DNA of 64,000 nucleotides. Origin: Nonomuraea sp. SYSU D8015 (lineage in GTDB: Bacteria > Actinomycetota > Actinomycetes > Streptosporangiales > Streptosporangiaceae). The position numbers and the translations under genes are program-made. The notes under the pieces were generated by a model, which saw nothing but the letters and a program-made list of their open reading frames with translations, was not told the origin of the DNA and made no database searches. The DNA lies in NCBI RefSeq assembly GCF_008065375.1, contig NZ_VJYI01000017.1:211287-275286 (forward strand), given 5' to 3'. This document shows positions 34,169 to 41,888 of the stretch, in pieces (within the stretch, counting starts at the first letter, position 1; the number at the start of each line of letters is the position of its first letter).

Positions 34169-34555
34169 CTATCCGGTGACCAGCGCGTTGACGGTCAGCA
34201 CTTCCTCGCCCGCGGGACCGTCCAGCCGGATCGACACCTCCCACGCCCCGCTCATGGGGAACAGCTCGCCGTCGGCGACGAAGCGGCCCGGCGCCGTCTC
34301 GCGGGCGGTGAGCTCGGGCGTGGAGTGCCCCATGTCCGGCATCACCGCCGACACGGCCACGGTGTCCGCGTCACCCGAGGTCACCTGCACCTCGACGGAG
34401 ACGCGGCCGGTCGTCGGCCTGTCGACGACGACGGTGACGGCGTAGCGGGCGCCCGTGCTGCTCACCCGGAGCGGCTCGGCGCCCAGGCCCCGGCCCACGA
34501 TGAAGATCACCGCCGCGGCGGCGACGAGGGCGACGGCGATCACGATCCGCCTCAT
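34169..34555 (-). CDS. YtkA/FixH-like membrane-anchored protein
   Basis: A 128-residue protein with one N-terminal membrane anchor and an extracytoplasmic beta-sandwich of the YtkA type (VMPDMGHSTPELTARETAPG, then FPMSGAWEVSIRLDG). The Met/His-containing MPDMGH loop is suggestive of copper binding in this family. The ATG at 34555 overlaps the stop of the upstream gene by 4 bases, so it is the last gene of a three-gene operon. Confidence 0.8.
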   Translation of the reverse strand: MRRIVIAVALVAAAAVIFIVGRGLGAEPLRVSSTGARYAVTVVVDRPTTGRVSVEVQVTSGDADTVAVSAVMPDMGHSTPELTARETAPGRFVADGELFPMSGAWEVSIRLDGPAGEEVLTVNALVTG

Positions 34556-35904
34556 CGCGGGCTCTCCGACGCGGTGACGTCGACCGTGAACGGGACGGTG
34601 ACGATCCGGTCGTCCACGGCGTACTGGGCCCAGGCCAGATACCGTCCGCCCTGGGGGAAGGTGAACGTGAAGCGCAGCCGGGACCCGCCGGAGCCCATCT
34701 CGTGCACGTGGCCCAGGAAGGACCCGTCCCGGCTGCGGACGATCAGGTGCCCGCCCATGCCCAGCCACGGCCGCACGCTCCCCGGGGCGTCCAGCTCGAC
34801 CGTCGCCGGCCGGCCCGCGACGGGAACGGCAGGCTGCAACCGCGGCGCCGCACCGCCCCCACCGGCGGCGTCCGGCTGAGCGCCGGAGCCGTCGCCGGCA
34901 TCTGCCCCCGGCCCGTCTTCGCCGTCCTCGGCGGCCCGCGACCCCTCGCCCGAGCTTTCCGGCCCCTGGCCGCCGACGCTGAACCGGCCCATGAGCAGTT
35001 GCCCGCCGGAGTCCTCCCGTTCCAGCTCGGCATGCGCCACGTACGCCCCCGCCCGATCCGCCCGAAGCCGGACCTCCAGCCGCCCGGGAGCGGTGCGCAG
35101 CGGATGCACGTGGCGGAAGTACCGCCCGTCCTCGCTGGTGACGATCACGTGGGCGAGCGCCTCGTGGTGGATCGCGAGGTCGTCCACCGGCCGCCCCGTG
35201 GACCCGTCGACGAGATCGACCCGCAACGTGAACTCCTCTCCCGCGGCCGGCCGCTCCGGCACCGTCTCCATCCGCGCCTGCACGAACGGCCGCCCTCCCG
35301 CCTGAGTCGTCACGACGGGCGGCGCGCCGTCGGGCGGCCCCGCGGGCACCATCGGCTCGAACACGATGACCATGACGGCCACCGTCACCCCGGCCGCGGC
35401 GCCGCCGCCCAGCAGCACGGCGCGGCCCGGCCGGGACAGCGCCCCGGTGAGCAGCCCGCCCACCAGCAGCAGCCCCGCCACGAAGAACCCGCCGTAGATC
35501 AGGAACTCCGCCCCGGACCCGTGCTCCACGAGCACGCGGAACGGCACCACGGCGACCTCGCCACCGGCCCGCAGCGTGAGCTCGTGCGGCCCGGTCCGCT
35601 CCACCCTCAGCTCCGTGTACCGCGGGTCGCGGGTTGCGGCCCTGGCCACGCCCGTGACCGTGCGGCCGTCCTCTACCGACCGCACCTTGAGCTCGACCGG
35701 CAGGCCGGCGACCGGCTGGAAGGCGATGACCCCGATCCGCAGCGGCCCGGGGACCCGCGCCGTCCCTTTGATCACCACCGTGAGCTCCGTGCCCGCGATC
35801 GTCTGGGCGATCCGCAGGTCCGCCCCGGCCGAGACGTTGTGCGCCGCGGCCGGGGACGCGCATGCCAGCACCAGCACGGCGACCAGGCACAGGAGCCGGA
35901 TCAT
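34552..35904 (-). CDS. Secreted/membrane protein, possible copper-related
   Basis: A 450-residue protein with a signal peptide ending ASPAAAHNVSAG, an extracytoplasmic beta domain, two membrane segments (about 155-205), and C-terminal extracytoplasmic beta domains separated by a Gly/Asp/Glu-rich linker. The tail has histidine motifs such as HHEALAHVIVTSEDGRYFRH and LGHVHEMGSGG, which resemble the YtkA/CopC style of metal-exposed loops. No exact family is recognised. It overlaps both neighbours by 4 bases, so the three proteins likely act as one extracytoplasmic complex. Confidence 0.72.
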   Translation of the reverse strand: MIRLLCLVAVLVLACASPAAAHNVSAGADLRIAQTIAGTELTVVIKGTARVPGPLRIGVIAFQPVAGLPVELKVRSVEDGRTVTGVARAATRDPRYTELRVERTGPHELTLRAGGEVAVVPFRVLVEHGSGAEFLIYGGFFVAGLLLVGGLLTGALSRPGRAVLLGGGAAAGVTVAVMVIVFEPMVPAGPPDGAPPVVTTQAGGRPFVQARMETVPERPAAGEEFTLRVDLVDGSTGRPVDDLAIHHEALAHVIVTSEDGRYFRHVHPLRTAPGRLEVRLRADRAGAYVAHAELEREDSGGQLLMGRFSVGGQGPESSGEGSRAAEDGEDGPGADAGDGSGAQPDAAGGGGAAPRLQPAVPVAGRPATVELDAPGSVRPWLGMGGHLIVRSRDGSFLGHVHEMGSGGSRLRFTFTFPQGGRYLAWAQYAVDDRIVTVPFTVDVTASESPR

Positions 35905-37085
35905 GCCCTGTCTACGGGCTCCGGCACGGCCGCGTCGGACGGAGCGGCCGCGTCGGACGGAGCGGTCGTGCCGGATGGGGCGGTCACGTCGGGCTGAGGG
36001 GCCGGGGTCGATGGGGCGGTCGCGTTGGACGGAACGGTCGCGTTGGGCAGGAACAGCGCGCCGAGCACGAGCCCGATCAGCCCGGCCACGATCGGCGCGC
36101 CGGTCCACAGCTCCGGCACGGCGGGCAGCCCGCCGCCGGTCGCCGAGGCGACCCCGATGTACAACGACCACGTGGCGAAGCCCGACAACCCGGCGAACGC
36201 CCAGTAGGCGGTCCGCCGCTCCCCGGACGGGCGCAGCCACAGGATCAGCAGATCGCTCACGAGTCCCGCGGCCACGACCGCCAGCAGGACGGGGAGGTTC
36301 TCGAACGCCGTCTGCGCGCCCGGCATGAGCACCGCCACCGCGTACATGATGGTCACGCTCCCGAACGGCAGCCGCCACCGGCGCACCATGAGCAGCACGG
36401 GGGCCAGCAGCACGACGTTGGTGAGGGCCATCGCGGTGGCCAGCCGGTCGGCGCTCGGGCCGTCCAGGCGGGAGAACGCCTCGACGATGCCCATGGGACG
36501 CCACTGCAGGGCGTCGCCGTACGACAGGAACAGCGACACCAGCGTGGTCGCGAACGCCAGCCCGACCAGCGCCGGCACCAGGCGGCCGAGCGACGGGGCG
36601 GCGCCCACGTCCGGGGCGTTCCACGCGGAGCGGAGCGGCGTGGTGATGATGAGCAGCATCGTCGTGACCAGCCCCAGGTGCGACGGGCTGAACAGGATGT
36701 CGATGGACTGCTCGATGCCGAGGAGGGTGTGCCACATCATGTCGGCGAAGCCGAACGCGGCGAATCCCGGAATCGCGACGAGCCCCGCCAGATAGCCCTT
36801 GGGCACCGCCGCCACGCCCTGCCGGCCGGCCCGCACGTTGCGCCACACCTGCCAGATGATCCAGCCGGAGACGGCCGCGAAACCCGAGTAGAAGGCCGCG
36901 TGCCAGGGGGTGAAGAACGTCTCCAGCTCGGCGAGGTTGGTGTGCGCCCAGGCGTCGATCATCAGCCCGATGCCGAACCACACCCCCAGGAGCGCCGTGA
37001 CGAGGTCCGTACGGGGCGAAACCCATTCGCGCGGTTCTCCGGTGTCCGCCAGTAATCGCCGTATGCCGACATTTGCCAAAGCCAC
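35901..37085 (-). CDS. Polytopic membrane protein, unknown function
   Basis: A 394-residue protein with about ten hydrophobic segments and a low-complexity C-terminal tail of TAPS repeats encoded by roughly 18-base tandem repeats (about 35925-36050). GTG at 37085 is chosen because AAGGGAGG lies at good distance; a longer reading would add 49 basic residues. Conserved-looking histidines occur in membrane-edge motifs (TPWHAAFYSGF, MMWHTLLG, PSHLG), compatible with metal or heme handling. A TTA codon occurs at residue 11 (37053-37055). First gene of the three-gene operon with the YtkA-like protein. Confidence 0.75.
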   Translation of the reverse strand: MALANVGIRRLLADTGEPREWVSPRTDLVTALLGVWFGIGLMIDAWAHTNLAELETFFTPWHAAFYSGFAAVSGWIIWQVWRNVRAGRQGVAAVPKGYLAGLVAIPGFAAFGFADMMWHTLLGIEQSIDILFSPSHLGLVTTMLLIITTPLRSAWNAPDVGAAPSLGRLVPALVGLAFATTLVSLFLSYGDALQWRPMGIVEAFSRLDGPSADRLATAMALTNVVLLAPVLLMVRRWRLPFGSVTIMYAVAVLMPGAQTAFENLPVLLAVVAAGLVSDLLILWLRPSGERRTAYWAFAGLSGFATWSLYIGVASATGGGLPAVPELWTGAPIVAGLIGLVLGALFLPNATVPSNATAPSTPAPQPDVTAPSGTTAPSDAAAPSDAAVPEPVDRA

Positions 37086-37398
37086 CTTGAGCCTCCCTTC
37101 GCTGATTCGATCTTTCCAGATGCGGCGGGAATGCGCGGCACCGGATTTCCGCCCGCGCGTGGCATTGAGTAATGGCCTATTCGCGCTCGGTCTTATTCGT
37201 GCTGTGGGTGACGCCGAATAACGGAATGTCAATGGAATCGCCGCTTCGGGCGTCGGCTCCGCGCCCTTGATGTGAGCCGGATCACACGAATTCTCAGGCC
37301 CGGGCGGTCACCTCTTCGCCGCCGCGACCGTCATAGCGGTGGTCCCGCGGATCAGGGGCCGCCTGAATCCATGGACATCTCATGAGGAGTGCGAGCAC
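37086..37398. other. Divergent intergenic region with CRP-like site
   Basis: These 313 bases separate the membrane protein operon (minus) from the FAD oxidoreductase gene (plus). No small gene is convincing. The region is AT-richer in 37060-37240 and includes the CRP-like palindrome listed separately. Confidence 0.6.
37271..37286. promoter_or_regulatory. CRP-type palindrome
   Basis: TGTGAGCCGGATCACA matches TGTGA-N6-TCACA, the consensus of Crp/FNR-family cAMP receptor proteins. It lies 112 bases before the FAD oxidoreductase ATG and 185 bases before the divergent membrane protein start. Confidence 0.45.
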
Positions 37399-38712
37399 AT
37401 GACGAACACCGACCTGCGCAGCGCCGTCAAGGGCCGGGTCCTGCTGCCCGGCGACGACGGGTTCGAACAGGCGTCCAAGGCGTGGAACCTGGCGGTGGAG
37501 CAACGGGTGGCCGCGGTCGTCGAGGCCGAGGACGCCGGCGACGTGGCGGCCGTCGTCGGGTACGCCCGCCGATCCGGCCTGGCCGTCAGCGCCCAGCCGA
37601 GCGGCCACGGCGCCTCCGGCGACGTCGACGGCGTGATCTTGCTGCGTACCGGCAGGCTGGGCGGCGTCGAGGTGAACCCGGAGGAGCGGACCGCCCGCGT
37701 CGGCGCGGGCGTCACCTGGGGGCGGGTCCTGGCCGAGGCGGGGCCGCACGGGCTGACCGGGCTGGCCGGCAGCAGCCCGGTCGTGAGCGTGACCGGATAC
37801 ACCCTCGGCGGCGGGCTGAGCTGGTTCGGCCGCAAGCACGGCTTCGCCGCCGACAGCGTGCGGGCCTTCGACCTCGTCACCGCCGGCGGCGAGCGGGCCA
37901 GGGTGACGGCCGACTCCGACCCCGACCTGTTCTGGGCGCTGCGCGGCGGAGGCGGCGACTTCGCGCTCGTGACCGCCGTCGAGTTCGGCCTCCACCCGGC
38001 GCCGTCCCTGTACGGGGGCCGCGTGATGTGGCCGGGTCACCGCACCCGCGAGGTGTTCGACGCCTTCATGGAGATCACCGCCGAGGCCCCGGACGAGCTG
38101 TCCGTCTGGTTCAACCGGATGCAGTTCCCGCAGGCGCCGCCCATGGTCGCGGTCGACGCCGCCTTCCTCGGGGACGAGGCCGAGGGACGGGCGCTGCTGG
38201 CCCGCCTGGACAAGATCGACGACGTGATCGCCGACAAGCGCGGGCCGGTCGCCGTGGCCGACCTGGGCGACATCACCGCCGAGCCCACCGATCCGGTGCC
38301 CGGCCGCTCGCGGGCCGAGCTGCTGACGGGGGTGGACGACGCCGTCGTCGAGGCGCTGCTGGGTGGGCCGATCGAGCCGCTGATGGGGCTGCAGCTCAGG
38401 CATCTGGGCGGTGCGCTGGCCGCGTCCCGGCCCGGTGCGGGGCCGAGCGGGCCGGTGGCGGAGCCGTACCTGCTGTACATGTTGGGGGCGGCGATCAACC
38501 CGGAACTGTCCGCGGCCGTGGGGGGCAAGCAGGCCTGGGTGGTGGAGGAGCTCGGGGCGCGGGTCAGCGGGCGGAAGCCGTACACGATGCTGGGGCGCGG
38601 GGAGCGGGCGGAGGCGGCGTTCTCCGCTGAGGCGATCGCACGGCTGCGGGAGATCAAGCGGGACCGGGACCCGGAGGGTGTGCTGCGCGCCAACTTCCCG
38701 ATCCTGGCCTAG
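37399..38712 (+). CDS. FAD-binding (BBE-type) oxidoreductase
   Basis: A 437-residue flavoprotein of the PCMH/BBE family. The FAD domain has SAQPSGHGASGDVDG with His70 at the place of the covalent 8-alpha-histidyl link, SVTGYTLGGGLSWFGRKHG, and FWALRGGGGDFALVTAVEFG; the C-terminal BBE motif appears as DPEGVLRANFPI. The second covalent residue of bicovalent members (Cys) is not present, so the enzyme is probably monocovalent. Such enzymes oxidise alcohols, sugars or natural-product intermediates with oxygen. There is no signal peptide. The ATG has GAGGAG upstream. Confidence 0.9.
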   Translation: MTNTDLRSAVKGRVLLPGDDGFEQASKAWNLAVEQRVAAVVEAEDAGDVAAVVGYARRSGLAVSAQPSGHGASGDVDGVILLRTGRLGGVEVNPEERTARVGAGVTWGRVLAEAGPHGLTGLAGSSPVVSVTGYTLGGGLSWFGRKHGFAADSVRAFDLVTAGGERARVTADSDPDLFWALRGGGGDFALVTAVEFGLHPAPSLYGGRVMWPGHRTREVFDAFMEITAEAPDELSVWFNRMQFPQAPPMVAVDAAFLGDEAEGRALLARLDKIDDVIADKRGPVAVADLGDITAEPTDPVPGRSRAELLTGVDDAVVEALLGGPIEPLMGLQLRHLGGALAASRPGAGPSGPVAEPYLLYMLGAAINPELSAAVGGKQAWVVEELGARVSGRKPYTMLGRGERAEAAFSAEAIARLREIKRDRDPEGVLRANFPILA

Positions 38713-38733
38713 CTTCCTCCCGCACCGTCGGAT

Positions 38734-38787
38734 CCCGCCGTTCATCGGCGGGGGTCCGTTGGCAGGGGCGTCCCGCCGCCCCTGCCA
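38734..38787. terminator. Double hairpin between convergent genes
   Basis: Two perfect hairpins lie back to back: CCCGCCG/CGGCGGG with loop TTCAT (38734-38752), and an 11-base stem TGGCAGGGGCG/CGCCCCTGCCA with loop TCCCGC (38760-38787). They separate the ends of the FAD oxidoreductase and the sugar permease genes and should stop transcription from both sides. Confidence 0.75.
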
Positions 38788-38793
38788 GGGCTG

Positions 38794-39627
38794 CTACTTG
38801 ACGGCACCGCTCGTGATCCCGGAGATGATCTTCCGCTGGGCGATCGCGAACACCGCGATCAGCGGCAGGCTCATCAGGACCACGTACGCGAAGATCAGGT
38901 GCCAGTTGTTCAGGTAGAGGCCCGCGCTCGCGACCCGGAACAGGTTGAGCGGCAGCGTGTCCACCCGCCCGCCGATGACGAAGAAGGCGTAGAAGACGTC
39001 GTTCCACACGTACAGGCAGACCAGGATGGTCGCCGTGGCCAGCACCGGCCGCAGCAGCGGCAGCACCACCAGCCAGAACACCTTCATCGGCCCGGCGCCG
39101 TCCATCTGCGCCGCCTCCTCCAGCGACGAGGGGATCGTCCGCACGAAGCCGGTGACGAAGAAGATCACCGTGGACATGTAGATGCCCATGTACACGCCGA
39201 TCATCCCGACCGCGGTGCCGGCCAGGCCGAGCTGGCGCAGCAGCAGCACCACCGTCACCACCGCGGGCGGCAGCACGATGCCGCTGATCGCCAGCGCGTA
39301 CAGCACCGCGTTGAGCCGGGTGGCGCGGCGGGCCAGGATCCACGCCGCCATCGACCCGAACAGCAGCACCCCGAGCACGGCCGGCACGACCACGAGCAGG
39401 CTGCCCAGCGACGCCGACAGCACCTCGCCGTCCGTCCACACCTGCCGCAGGTTGTCCAGCAGGTGCCACTCGCTCGGGAGGGAGAGGTCGGGGTTCAGCG
39501 CCTCGCCGCGCGACTTGCCGGCCGTCACCACCACCAGCCACAGCGGGACGCCGATGGAGACCACCACCAGGACGAGGGTGACCGCGGGCTGCATCAGCCG
39601 CCACAGCCGCGTGTCGCTCGCGTTCAC
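38794..39627 (-). CDS. Sugar ABC permease, MalG type
   Basis: A 277-residue permease with six membrane segments and the coupling loop LEEAAQMDGAGPMKVFWLVV characteristic of CUT1 MalG/LacG proteins, ending in ISGITSGAVK. The GTG start at 39627 is set by GGGAGGAG and overlaps the MalF-type stop by 4 bases. It is the last gene of the alpha-galactoside operon. The ATPase is not encoded here, as usual for CUT1 systems that share MsiK. Confidence 0.93.
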   Translation of the reverse strand: MNASDTRLWRLMQPAVTLVLVVVSIGVPLWLVVVTAGKSRGEALNPDLSLPSEWHLLDNLRQVWTDGEVLSASLGSLLVVVPAVLGVLLFGSMAAWILARRATRLNAVLYALAISGIVLPPAVVTVVLLLRQLGLAGTAVGMIGVYMGIYMSTVIFFVTGFVRTIPSSLEEAAQMDGAGPMKVFWLVVLPLLRPVLATATILVCLYVWNDVFYAFFVIGGRVDTLPLNLFRVASAGLYLNNWHLIFAYVVLMSLPLIAVFAIAQRKIISGITSGAVK

Positions 39628-40532
39628 AGGATCTCCTCCCGCTTGCGAAGGACGTAGATGACCGGGAACGCCATGAGCGCCACCAGCAGGAACAGCACCA
39701 GGCTCATCGTCGTGGCCTGCGCGAACAGGCCCTGGCCGAAGGTGCGGTAGATGAAGATGTTGAGGATCTCCGTCGTGCGGGCCGGGCCGCCGCCCGTCGT
39801 GGCCTGCGCGATGTCGAAGCCGTTCATCGACCCGAGCAGCGCCGTCGCGACGTTGAACGTGATCGCCGGCGCCAGCAGCGGGAACCGGACCGTCCAGAAC
39901 GTCCGCCACCGCGTCGCCCCGTCGATCCGCGCCGCCTCGACGATGTCCTCGGGGATCGTCTTCAGCCCGGCCAGGTAGATGAGCATCGACAGCCCCATCC
40001 ACTTCCACGCGTGGATCAGCGCCACCACCACGACCGTCCAGGTCGTGTCGCCCAGCCAGGCGTAGTCGATCCCCAGCAGCCGGTTCAGGGCGCCGGTCGG
40101 CTTGAGCAGGGCCTGGAAGATGTAACCGACGGCCAGCGCGGACATCAGCACCGGGATGAGGAAGAACACCCGGGCCAGCCGGTTGAGCCAGGTGTCGCGC
40201 TCCAGCAGCACGGCCAGGCCGAAGCCGAACACGTTCTGGAAGATCGCCACCAGCACGGCGTACACCACCGTGACCCGCAGCGACCGGAACAGCGTGCCGT
40301 TGGAGGCGAGGTCGGTGAAGTTGTCCAGGCCGACCGGCCGGATCTCGCTCTTGAAACCCGACCAGTCGGTGAAGGCGTAGACGAAGTTGAAGATCGTCGG
40401 AAGGAAGAAGAAGACCAGCAGGATGGCGAACGCGGGCGCCATGAACCACATCGGGTGGGTCCGCCGGCGGATCGCCGGCCGGCCCCGCGTCGCCAGTCTG
40501 CTCGGAGCGGTCGCCCGCGCCGTTGTCAGCAT
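39624..40532 (-). CDS. Sugar ABC permease, MalF type
   Basis: A 302-residue CUT1 permease with six membrane segments. The coupling loop VEAARIDGATRWRTFWTVRF and the segment LLGSMNGFDIAQATTGGGPA are typical. The ATG at 40532 lies 4 bases after the stop of the binding protein. With the MalG-type protein it forms the channel for the sugar bound by the upstream lipoprotein. Confidence 0.93.
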   Translation of the reverse strand: MLTTARATAPSRLATRGRPAIRRRTHPMWFMAPAFAILLVFFFLPTIFNFVYAFTDWSGFKSEIRPVGLDNFTDLASNGTLFRSLRVTVVYAVLVAIFQNVFGFGLAVLLERDTWLNRLARVFFLIPVLMSALAVGYIFQALLKPTGALNRLLGIDYAWLGDTTWTVVVVALIHAWKWMGLSMLIYLAGLKTIPEDIVEAARIDGATRWRTFWTVRFPLLAPAITFNVATALLGSMNGFDIAQATTGGGPARTTEILNIFIYRTFGQGLFAQATTMSLVLFLLVALMAFPVIYVLRKREEIL

Positions 40533-40536
40533 GGAA

Positions 40537-41868
40537 TTACCCCTGGAATCCAGGCGCTCCGGCCGCCTTGGCGAGCTGCGCGAACTGCTCCTGCGTGGCC
40601 GTGGCGACCTTCTCCGGCGTCAGGGTCCCGTTGATCATGTCGGCGAGGTTGAGGTACAGGTCGGGGTTGGCGACCGCGAGGGCCTGCATCGACCCCACCG
40701 ACGTCGGCAGCGAGGCGTGCACGTCGAGCAGCGCCTGCGGCACCCCCTCCGGGCTCGGCACCGACGGCTGCAGGGAGACCGTGTTGCGGTCGGTGATGAA
40801 GTCCTTGTACGCCGGCCCCATCCAGTACGCCAGCAACTGCCGCGCCGCGGCCTCCCGCTTGGCGTCACCCGTCTTGAACGCCACCAGCGCGTTGGACTGG
40901 TCGGGGATGAACGTGCCGACGTTGCCCGACGGCGAGACCGGGAAGAAGCCGATCTTCTTGTTCAGCGTCGCGGTGTCCGCCTTGGCCTGCAGCTGCCCGA
41001 AGAACGAGTTGACCTGCATCACCATGGCGGCCTTGCCGGACAGCAGCGCGTCGCCCTGGTCCTCGAACTTGGCGGTCTTGATGTCGGAGTTGAACAACCC
41101 CTCGTCGATCAGCGACTTGTACGTCTTGATCGCGTCCAGGATGGTCTTGTCCTCGAACTTCTCCTTGCCGGCGTTGACCCGCTCCCACAGGCCGTTCTTG
41201 GCCGCGTCGGCCAGCTGGACCTGCACCCACCACTGGGTGGCCCACTTGTCGCCGGCCATCTCGAAGAACGGCGTGACGCCCTCGGCCTTGAGCTTGCGCC
41301 CCAGCTCCACCATCTCGCCGAAGTTCTTCGGCGTCTCGGTGATCTTGTTGGCGGCGAAGACCTCCTTGTTGTAGTAGACGCCTTCCACGGCCGGGCTGGT
41401 GATCAGCGCGGCGTACCTGGTGCCCTCCAGGAGGCCGGTGATGTCGCGCAGGTCGGGCGCCATCTGCGCCAGCCACGGGGCGTCGTTCAGCGGCTGGAGG
41501 TTCGCCTTGGCGTTGATCGCGGTCAGCATCGACGCGGTGGGCTGCCAGAACGCCAGGTCGGGCTTGTCGCCGGTGGCGACCTTGGTCTGCACGCCCTGCT
41601 CGTACGGGTCGGGGATCGTGACGACCTCCACCGTGGCGCCGGTCGCCTGCTGGAAGCCCTCGATCACCTTCTTGGGCACGGTGTTGCTGTTCTGCGCGGC
41701 CCAGATCGTCAGCTTGACGCCGTCCAGCTTGGTCTGCGGGTCGGGCCAGGCCGCCGCGGCGGCGGTCCCGGCAGGCGTCTCCGCGGTCTGGACGGAGGGG
41801 TCGCTGCAGGCGGCGAGCCCGAGCGCGAGCGCCGCCACGCCGGCGACGGCTGTCCATCTGTTGTTCAT
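40537..41868 (-). CDS. Sugar-binding lipoprotein of a CUT1 importer
   Basis: A 443-residue family 1 extracellular solute-binding protein with signal peptide and lipobox LAAC. Typical features are LTIWAAQNSNTVPKKVIEGF at the start of the mature domain and VEGVYYNKEVFAANKITETP in the hinge area. It lies between the GH36 gene and the permeases; so I infer an alpha-galactoside such as raffinose, melibiose or a galactomannan fragment as ligand. The start ATG has an AAAGAGA site. Confidence 0.92.
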   Translation of the reverse strand: MNNRWTAVAGVAALALGLAACSDPSVQTAETPAGTAAAAAWPDPQTKLDGVKLTIWAAQNSNTVPKKVIEGFQQATGATVEVVTIPDPYEQGVQTKVATGDKPDLAFWQPTASMLTAINAKANLQPLNDAPWLAQMAPDLRDITGLLEGTRYAALITSPAVEGVYYNKEVFAANKITETPKNFGEMVELGRKLKAEGVTPFFEMAGDKWATQWWVQVQLADAAKNGLWERVNAGKEKFEDKTILDAIKTYKSLIDEGLFNSDIKTAKFEDQGDALLSGKAAMVMQVNSFFGQLQAKADTATLNKKIGFFPVSPSGNVGTFIPDQSNALVAFKTGDAKREAAARQLLAYWMGPAYKDFITDRNTVSLQPSVPSPEGVPQALLDVHASLPTSVGSMQALAVANPDLYLNLADMINGTLTPEKVATATQEQFAQLAKAAGAPGFQG

Positions 41869-41888
41869 GCTGATCTCTTTCGGGGGGT

